From RGIG1681 sp045596905 (GTDB lineage: Bacteria; Bacillota; Clostridia; Christensenellales; UBA1242): a stretch of DNA of 54,538 nt. Shown one piece after another: positions 54,001 through 54,538 of this stretch (its first letter is position 1; each line of letters begins with the position of its first letter). Both the position numbers and the translations under genes were made by a program. The stretch spans positions 1 through 54,538 of the forward strand of contig JAZODG010000046.1 of the NCBI GenBank assembly GCA_045596905.1. The letters run 5' to 3'. The notes below the pieces were generated by a model that was not told where the DNA came from, did no database searches, and saw only the letters and a list, made by a program, of their open reading frames with translations.

Positions 54001-54372
54001 TGCGTAGATTGTCATGATGATAAGCAAGATGATAAATACTGCACAAAGCGCTCTAAAGACTCTTGTGATTGATTCAGCATACAAGAACTTGAAAAGAATA
54101 TCTTCTTCAGTTGCACCTGCTAGGGTTCTTCCACCTTCTTGACCTTTCAGCCAGTAATCAAGACCTATCAGTTTCTGAATGAAGTATTGCAAAAAGTCCA
54201 TAAATGCCAGGAACCATTTACACACCCAATAGAATCCCGTCATAATCAATTCAAAAAGACCTCCAATGAGTCCATTGAAGAATGTCTTAAAGACTGTTGT
54301 TTCAGATGTTGGCATAATTGCCGATGTCATGAAACTTGATAAAAATGTGAAAACTGTGTTAACGAAAGTCAT
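39082..54372 (-). CDS. Giant VirB6-like membrane protein with modular about 3,800-residue tail
   Basis: About 5096 residues in one frame, from ATG 54372 (GGGGGA 4 nt upstream; the frame is open to 54498 but without a ribosome site). N-terminal frame: CKWFLAFMD (51-59), ITRVFRALCAV (102-112), helices about 110-127 and 152-171, ANKYRHYA (202-209). Ectodomain about 215-1140 with a Cys-rich patch (53125-53267), EYGVMADVVDF near 452 and VVFAKGTF near 614. The second membrane part (about 1147-1290) has IKRFYMITLYYLAMPVSAATMP and STYGVLIGLN, as in VirB6/TrbL. The tail has, in order: GGGNQQQ repeats, Asp/Pro/Asn repeats, a Lys-rich helical part, Glu/Asn/Ala repeats, five Gly/Ala-rich A modules alternating with three B modules, and about 1,870 helical Gln/Ala/Glu-rich residues ending basic. 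No catalytic motif was seen. Confidence 0.72.
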   Translation of the reverse strand: MTFVNTVFTFLSSFMTSAIMPTSETTVFKTFFNGLIGGLFELIMTGFYWVCKWFLAFMDFLQYFIQKLIGLDYWLKGQEGGRTLAGATEEDILFKFLYAESITRVFRALCAVFIILLIIMTIYAIIKSEWAVVTGDAKASNSKGSIFTSALKAIALVIMFPILLTMGIISSNAILASIINAVGIDMASTFGGMMFSIASQTANKYRHYADANNYLPVSQTVTFYLNENQEVILFGNGTNENNVRRYYNVYSYSSETGSPNPSPDNSYLTAIKSAEGGGRKYTVDSIFEPVIPSKSTKFSGFCFGIPLEGETDKYKYFFVKADTSQRDAIYFYLTKFLGVKVMSKSSSWVNADETGVAIKDDLKFKSSVCGGTYISKFNLATACSEARQACRNTWNYSLIYTNPGKTFDQAYASCGSQDLKTYALGSGYGAIAYNSSEISGYFDGGQFGVVQSMAEYGVMADVVDFMCENNLQFFIMDATSPLINWNYSGDKKYGSYSPNTKWVSTKLYASLSGANALTSESAKLRLRDGNDYLTFLVSYSSEHALAAESRTDLIYTAKYDAGNEMQGSKYIVCFKDPSAGSSAPFYPVVNGKYFSNEKGTETFRFKSDYYSDDYNGVVFAKGTFDTSANSRQYGNPTYLKNVQVIDAEDSVVVGEDGAYFYDIKAGKSIETFFGKNDGGIFGLPNKFLVDGESSKTLTVKTDPGKLTEKIDSVDYNRTINTDGKITGVKDPTNLSFIVNMSGVGERTSIYFGSGGDAHVYYVTDGNDDHYKADFFFALVKTGEEEYRLKYVKSNMEYADVDASDTTWDWTSSGHRYAVSAREWNNAVWSTDHVSHFPATQLTYVDDASGVFNNRAMFRTNQRISIPSASFNDYIYCFLDTTSTRHLSVESGKIAYADNDLGGYYSFDTYEIVFYDYFTRFLDEGTTDTLGSWSTGSGANDDKFARYVIGSGLDTSHPNGEHYLIKDGGNVKKVTFTLEGSFADQTEDMMVSLYEGINYVGTIYVDVLAPWGLNGVRRHGSKLVLDNGETYYNIMTEGSFKRDHLKAIRAEQQMKTLFDAVSQSSAVVGTRDNVINYRGAQILNFILGLNFHFFKGIFETEIGNAFSISKNEVSTYFTYETTEGDVGIQFDYFFDKNIGVGTFFAASKINYFLLIIATALIIKVLFNALWGVIKRFYMITLYYLAMPVSAATMPIDGGNKFKTVQSEIIKQVLSTYGVLIGLNVFFVLLVPIRDIAFSVFTEEIIEQSGSYFLKHLPISAKMLNYYVYILFMLVAFTLINELPTLIQNLVSGGPGIDKTGEQTKSAAKQSIQSAKELTTGQSLINAGKEAIAMAPGLLPGSSLLAGGAKLTAKGIGAMSKAFKSGAGGGGNQQGGGNQQQGGGNQQQGGNQQQGSSRRQGPMSRMQSGGNVDDEEETTQTPGQNSPLENAVENAEDAMEKGPLDPGATDPNAPVDPNADPNAPVDPNVDPNAPVDPNADPNADPNADPNADENADENADENADDTADENADDTADETADDGGLDDIGGDDGGPKKIDLSGMGKFGMFFGAIANAAIVAGHYTWKGIKTVAKAGWKFAKKAAKKGKEFTKKMIEKGSHLAKRGIEAVKKFKAASPEEREAMLENLAGKLHAKAEGFLTNTALGRKIAKSKLANSIAARFGAEFSMPESRKTKSGKKVHNNSASANVVNAAAEEEAASRKPAETAETAETADNAEVAENVENAENAETAETAATTENAENAENVENAENAENAENVENAENAENAENVENAEDAQASEESEESTEETSEDSSETEDSEETKQNRFRSVLAKMAGFGKAALKGEGKAGKIAGFAAKVALGLGTGIALASGGLFAGAAVLAGGYLAKKALNTGRAFVKASPEARLEMLKKMGTKAAIVAGTMTFGLAAGGLAGAVLLGAGGLLAKNGYDKKFKKPSHETEGEAVKQGMSSMTRPETVENENGEQVEPNKGLIGAALDAEERLNEETPAEESADENGETGEPTENAETPTGDDLVGAVGRLAGRDKSNMALRFVNWRRKQLKESGSDEKLEKGDERLSIDHASEEDLRAFAESSEAARDLLYKKPSTETEGNAVAANMGVMSKKPTKTNEDGEEVPNDTVADELIDEAIENGEVPNPDEQPSEDSEESEDSEETSEEGGEDGEGSDEEGDGKPRFFGKGGALAKGLGKFGKFSLAALKGEGKAGKIAGFAAKLALGLGTGIALASGGLFAGAAVLATGYLAKKALNTGRAFVKASPEARMEMLKKLGTKAAIVAGTMTFGLAAGGFAGAVLLGAGGLLAKNGYDKHFKKPSHETEGEAIKQGMSSMTRPETVTDENGETVENNSMVSEMLDAEEQAAATEETSEDSEETSDETGGETSEEGGEDGGLVGALGKLSGRTKSNMALRFVNWRRRQVKASGSDEKLEKGDERLSIDHASEEDLKAFAESDEAARDLLYKKPSTETVGNAVAANMGVMSKKPTKTNEDGEEVPNETVADELIDEAIENGEVPNPDEQPSEDSEESEDSEETSEDAEETSDEAGETTEDGGKKKGNWFKNLLSGAGNILMGKGKGAGIASFAAKLALGLGTGIALATGGLFAGAAVLATGYLAKKALNTGRAFVKASPEARMEMLKKMGTKAAIVAGTMTFGLATGGLAGAVLLGAGGILAKNGYDKHFKKADVGTQANAIRNGMGVMTKPPVVEDENGNATPNPAAVDTMIDAAASTETPTGETPTEEAPTEEAPTSEDLVGAVGRLAGRDKSNMAIRFVNWRRKQVKASGSDEKLEKGDERLSIDHASEEDLKAFAESDEAARDLLYTKPTTETVAAAVEANMGVMSKKPTKTNEDGEEVSNETVADELIDEAIENGEVPNPDEQPSEDSEETEGKDGEGESSTGSDTDASTGKFFGKGGKLDRFLNGKNAAGKIAGFAAKLALGIGAGVAFATGGLVTGAIVLGGSMLMKKALNKGKAFNAASPEARMEMLKKMGTKTAVAAGVAAFGIATGGLGTAILIGSGGLLAKKGYDKFIKPNMGAQVAASQNGMSELSSPAGATQAGAAMAQEEQYVAEQTEAAQAAAGTENAAVEGEEAATTGAVDAESEANKNKFFGKGGKLDRFLSGKNNAGKLTGFFAKLAVGATAGLALATGGLVAGAVVLGGSMLMKKALNKGRAFNAASPEARMEMLKKMGTKTAIVAGSMAFGLMTGGVGGAILAGAGSVLAQKGYEKFIKPNMRAQVAASQNGLGTLTGRAPVTGQLIDSAAQTGLPASGFAPNLATNSPYSEQVVNSAVYGQEMVGDDLEEVARYNYNMGSLSDANFVASQPNAYANVILNKIGTKAGHVVAGNAIASYAGANGYDINTALLGGVVKGKKVDGLISNENMIALYRSTMSSEQLASFNAKVQAENLDAAAQLKYIQSGTTHGGLGLRLQTTRNAQTGAIGFSVADANGLLKKVGKDERNDALRNALRNDAIGTMGINKAIEATKYTGNVRAELSKNLGLGIDYASEMTGSTQSITNQSIFDLAAQNEDIVAEAIYSYVTKDKNSDVYQKFVIDNNIKEDTTPDQILGQIKSSLKNGTGFVSTLRPEAYKSEFSAAVQKHVEDGSFKVSAWDLNSKGENQDYAAHLSANIAALGKHNVMDNLSFDRQGEILANVAVNRAIDYDQEAREMIDSAYDGNVSDAELEALGSEELSRLIGRQGVTKETLTPDDRRMLGFMKATNNGNLSGINNNRRLKNLRSAFNNKTADYYRAFSGMAGSGKIVRDSGLTDKYSVMATQNALLGMNAAELAQTQAAFTQSYAGSLDPTTKAQLEAEYRKFAKDDTATLEGADANQLAKFYRNNQNAAKRISAQMQGYSFEGVLNPNHERYFARTAEERTQEHLMSLDVFNGKNGIDRYNSTFNTFVNSEVEGKGDIVDNLLRSTYGLGDSQSEEYQRLLSQLKAQEGYNNFKSKYTEQELVLAAKKAELSGDSLDHIENYTAGKYIGRVGEGGITLEYHENNIDNSKILRGMQRADSARMSDIAKSLSEDYLTFEQRNRLANEGADNGYKALSEKEQEKLLLQLARKDQQVLADMAAAGVDKKDDTSILEFLNGAGKGTREKLVSKASQMSLYEVKNRDQVGAEGVYNDIKARTAETDMVENLYKQQGDLISNAEVQDHIATTGEGADDVASYVAQRLDIMSASEEKSIRDNAQYESYAETLDAEDLKKFEESDSVVAAQSSAIYDYYKSKYADEVGAAESGEEYSKLKTDADRQQFVIAAIEKKHARSKDGRVDAIAQQAKVGAVVAAISRDTSDKFKASKVIAETAGNTAVLRSKGQFISAGGMDRYNGVVDIIASNTEVMRAANDAFKRTHNGNGLDSVDEITRNNFLFSQYREFTKEGSAERQQIEAQMSKIEFMSKGDAEKEEQSAEQAYEEALAKRLEYEAAATDLANGGTDRARMQAEVSEYDDVVKARTAMYEEIEAVFKSGSASQQSRSKSFVKDFIKKGGHNYRALAAGNKEIEAQLEALQRKYFTEVPEGSMSGQYMEEYVEAFEGETAEKRAKLAKYRDLESGAVSYDALRATEASAEERYEHARATSAKVKAGQIVMKGGATPSQMSGSIVKNISASQFDIIAREMTSAGSSVVENAKKGVIGSRVDGATEIVDPMKLGKKEYKNYTYTMSVLQQQYRRDPNQEIFANAFRNTTLVNENAAIRDILAGGNPNATEADIKKARTQALSSNQEFMGNAYHDMVYKQPRTSDIGKYIENYWKTQGVDFSTLSAPDKGSYIQKALSDSKIQSEIAAGIKKQADRSAFKADIASMQSELEKRMASATNAQIKASLTNEQIAEYLRRNESSRDRLIEVAAMNPTAIFDKKTYEEQRVVQTLNSDTLRAMLSKEILHQEYSPTKLNQLIRQEVKDKNSPMYNATAASSTSSLDSYMRSHWSELMRQYGDQTLYKKDSGGNYIVKTEHTHHVEHAMGKLEQNKSFLQSLREKFSEIARKGLADDKDDDDDDDYKPGSGNMDYTDFRKLYRRLTRRLRRDRLFDRYLEEKVEASLKDKLGEFYSLGPEEYVRRYGKVVAKQTLNESDVIARVSQNVQARAMARHNAAVNAKISGNKTQIAKLMAKLGKE
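44728..45057 (-). repeat. A module 5 (Gly/Ala-rich hydrophobic hairpin)
   Basis: About 110 residues, most like A4: a Gly-rich hydrophobic stretch, the linker KKALNKGRAFNAASPEARME, then a second hydrophobic stretch and KGYEKF. It follows A4 with no B module between. Confidence 0.85.
45318..45655 (-). repeat. A module 4 (Gly/Ala-rich hydrophobic hairpin)
   Basis: Same plan as A5 (linker with ALNKGKAFNAASPEAR). A4 and A5 form a subgroup with FNAASPEAR in place of the FVKASPEAR of A1-A3 and with KPN instead of KKPS after the second hydrophobic stretch. Confidence 0.85.
45755..46131 (-). repeat. B module 3
   Basis: About 125 residues beginning DKSNMAIRFVNWRRKQ, then GDERLSIDHASEEDL, ARDLLYTKP, NMGVMSKKPTK and an acidic end (NPDEQPSEDSEE). 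Nearly the same as B1 and B2 at both protein and DNA level. Confidence 0.85.
46362..46700 (-). repeat. A module 3
   Basis: Gly/Ala-rich hydrophobic pair around ALNTGRAFVKASPEARME, ending NGYDKHFKK. Very close to A1 and A2, but its exit (ADVGTQANAIRNGMGVM) has diverged from their PSHETEGEA. Confidence 0.85.
46820..47207 (-). repeat. B module 2
   Basis: Starts TKSNMALRFVNWRRRQ, with GDERLSIDHASEEDL and ARDLLYKKPSTETVGNAV, and ends in the acidic NPDEQPSEDSEESEDSE linker. Confidence 0.85.
47470..47803 (-). repeat. A module 2
   Basis: KIAGFAAKLALGLGTGIALA-type first hydrophobic stretch, ALNTGRAFVKASPEARME linker, second stretch with GLAAGGFAGAVLLGAGG, ending KHFKKPSHETEGEA. Confidence 0.85.
47940..48325 (-). 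repeat. B module 1
   Basis: DKSNMALRFVNWRRKQ, then GDERLSIDHASEEDL, ARDLLYKKPSTETEGNAV and an acidic linker. Its KKPSTETEG exit resembles the KKPSHETEG exit of the A modules, which suggests a common joint between modules. Confidence 0.85.
48590..48926 (-). repeat. A module 1
   Basis: First full Gly/Ala-rich module: two hydrophobic stretches of about 28-32 residues with glycine-zipper spacing, joined by ALNTGRAFVKASPEARLE. A divergent ASPEEREAM sequence near 49530 suggests a more ancient relative upstream. Confidence 0.85.
49060..49265 (-). repeat. Glu/Asn/Ala tandem repeat
   Basis: Low-complexity tract with triplets ENA, ENV and ETA repeated more than twenty times. It is acidic and probably an extended or helical spacer between the Lys-rich part and the A/B modules. 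Confidence 0.85.
49800..50060 (-). repeat. Asp/Pro/Asn/Ala tandem repeat
   Basis: Units DPNAPV and DPNA grade into DENA and DDTADENA. This acidic, Pro-rich linker follows the last membrane helix region of the 5096-residue protein. Confidence 0.85.
50190..50277 (-). repeat. GGGNQQQ tandem repeats in the 5096-residue protein
   Basis: Same short units as at 19396-19487 with almost the same DNA, placed soon after the second membrane part, just as in the smaller paralogue, where they end the protein. Confidence 0.85.
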
Positions 54373-54386
54373 ACTTCCCCCATAGC

Positions 54387-54449
54387 TACTCGTTTTTAGT
54401 GTCTGCAAAATTGTTTTTTTAATTGCTTTTAGACATTTTTCGACGAGTA
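54387..54449 (-). promoter_or_regulatory. Foldable 5' leader of the giant locus
   Basis: Minus strand leader of about 100 nt. A 7-bp outer stem TACTCGT/ACGAGTA (54443-54449 with 54387-54393) encloses a 5-bp stem TGTCT/AGACA (54431-54435 with 54400-54404). GCAAAATT just upstream could also pair with AATTTTGC inside the loop, making a pseudoknot or alternative fold. The outer stem ends a few bases before the GGGGGA ribosome site. Confidence 0.45.
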
Positions 54450-54478
54450 AAAAATTTTGCTTATAATAAACCATATTT

Positions 54479-54508
54479 ATTATAACATATATAGGCAAAA
54501 AAAGACAA
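54479..54508 (-). promoter_or_regulatory. Main promoter of the giant secretion-like locus
   Basis: Minus strand: -35 TTGTCT (54503-54508), 18-bp spacer, extended -10 TG-T-TATAAT (hexamer 54479-54484). The transcript would start near 54472. It has the same -35 and a similar extended -10 as the lspA promoter. Confidence 0.7.
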
Positions 54509-54538
54509 ATTATTTCAGCAAAAATTTTATGTTTTTTG

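Noticed and set aside
19393..54372. Prophage with tape-measure proteins as explanation of the giant genes
   Set aside because: No capsid, terminase, portal, lysis or integrase genes. The giant proteins have membrane frames and a VirB4-type ATPase partner, which phage tail modules lack.
1..54538. tRNA, rRNA or known riboswitch genes
   Set aside because: No cloverleaf-like or conserved rRNA sequence was noticed, and the intergenic gaps are short (under 300 bases) and explained by promoters and terminators.

Overview
ORGANISM. The window is AT-rich, and almost every gene lies on the minus strand. The division/cell-wall (dcw) cluster order, MraZ boxes of the AAAGTGKNNN type, strong GGAGG-type ribosome sites, sigma-A promoters (TTGnnn-17/18-TATAAT, often with an extended TG), a meso-DAP-type MurE (DNPR motif) and compact U-tailed terminators point to a low-GC Bacillota, most likely an uncultured Clostridia-like lineage. 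This is inference; no rRNA or other marker is present. All 27 complete genes stop with TAA (18) or TAG (9) and none with TGA, while clpP carries one in-frame TGA in an otherwise intact gene.

LAYOUT (in transcription order this runs from right to left). 1-1897: HIT protein (cut by the window edge), Cof-type HAD phosphatase, a small acidic protein and a LytTR-like protein. 1957-10961: dcw operon mraZ-rsmH-ftsL-like-PBP-murE-mraY-murD-ftsW, with its own promoter, three MraZ boxes and a terminator. murF, murG, ftsQ/A/Z are not in it. 11113-12340: a small regulatory island, an XRE repressor (the only plus-strand gene) divergent from a two-helix membrane protein with a palindromic operator between them. 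12341-17123: tig-clpP-clpX with one promoter, then ysxC-metallophosphoesterase with another. 17141-19333: lspA-rluD and two small membrane proteins.

19319-54508: a 35-kb locus of five genes that has no ordinary housekeeping role. Three are VirB6/TrbL-like polytopic membrane proteins of 1034, 3800 and about 5096 residues. They share a membrane frame (about four helices, a conserved ANRYRxYA motif at residues 202-212, an ectodomain, about three or four more helices with an R-D/Y-L...P...A motif) but differ hugely in ectodomain and tail. One gene is a VirB4-type ATPase with an N-terminal VirB3/PrgI-like membrane segment, and one is a 777-residue coiled-coil protein. The locus starts at an extended -10 promoter with a foldable leader (54387-54508) and ends at a terminator (19319-19352) that overlaps the lspA promoter.

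HOW IT MAY WORK. I read the 35-kb locus as a type IV secretion-like envelope machine: VirB4 powers it, and the three VirB6-like proteins form the channel and project giant Tyr/Ser/Thr-rich ectodomains beyond the cell wall. The largest also carries a tail of about 3,800 residues with five Gly/Ala-rich hydrophobic modules, three alternating helical modules and acidic linkers. No relaxase, coupling ATPase, VirB1-like hydrolase, integrase or plasmid gene is seen in the window, so a dedicated secretion, contact or adhesion role is as likely as conjugation. Function is not established by the sequence.
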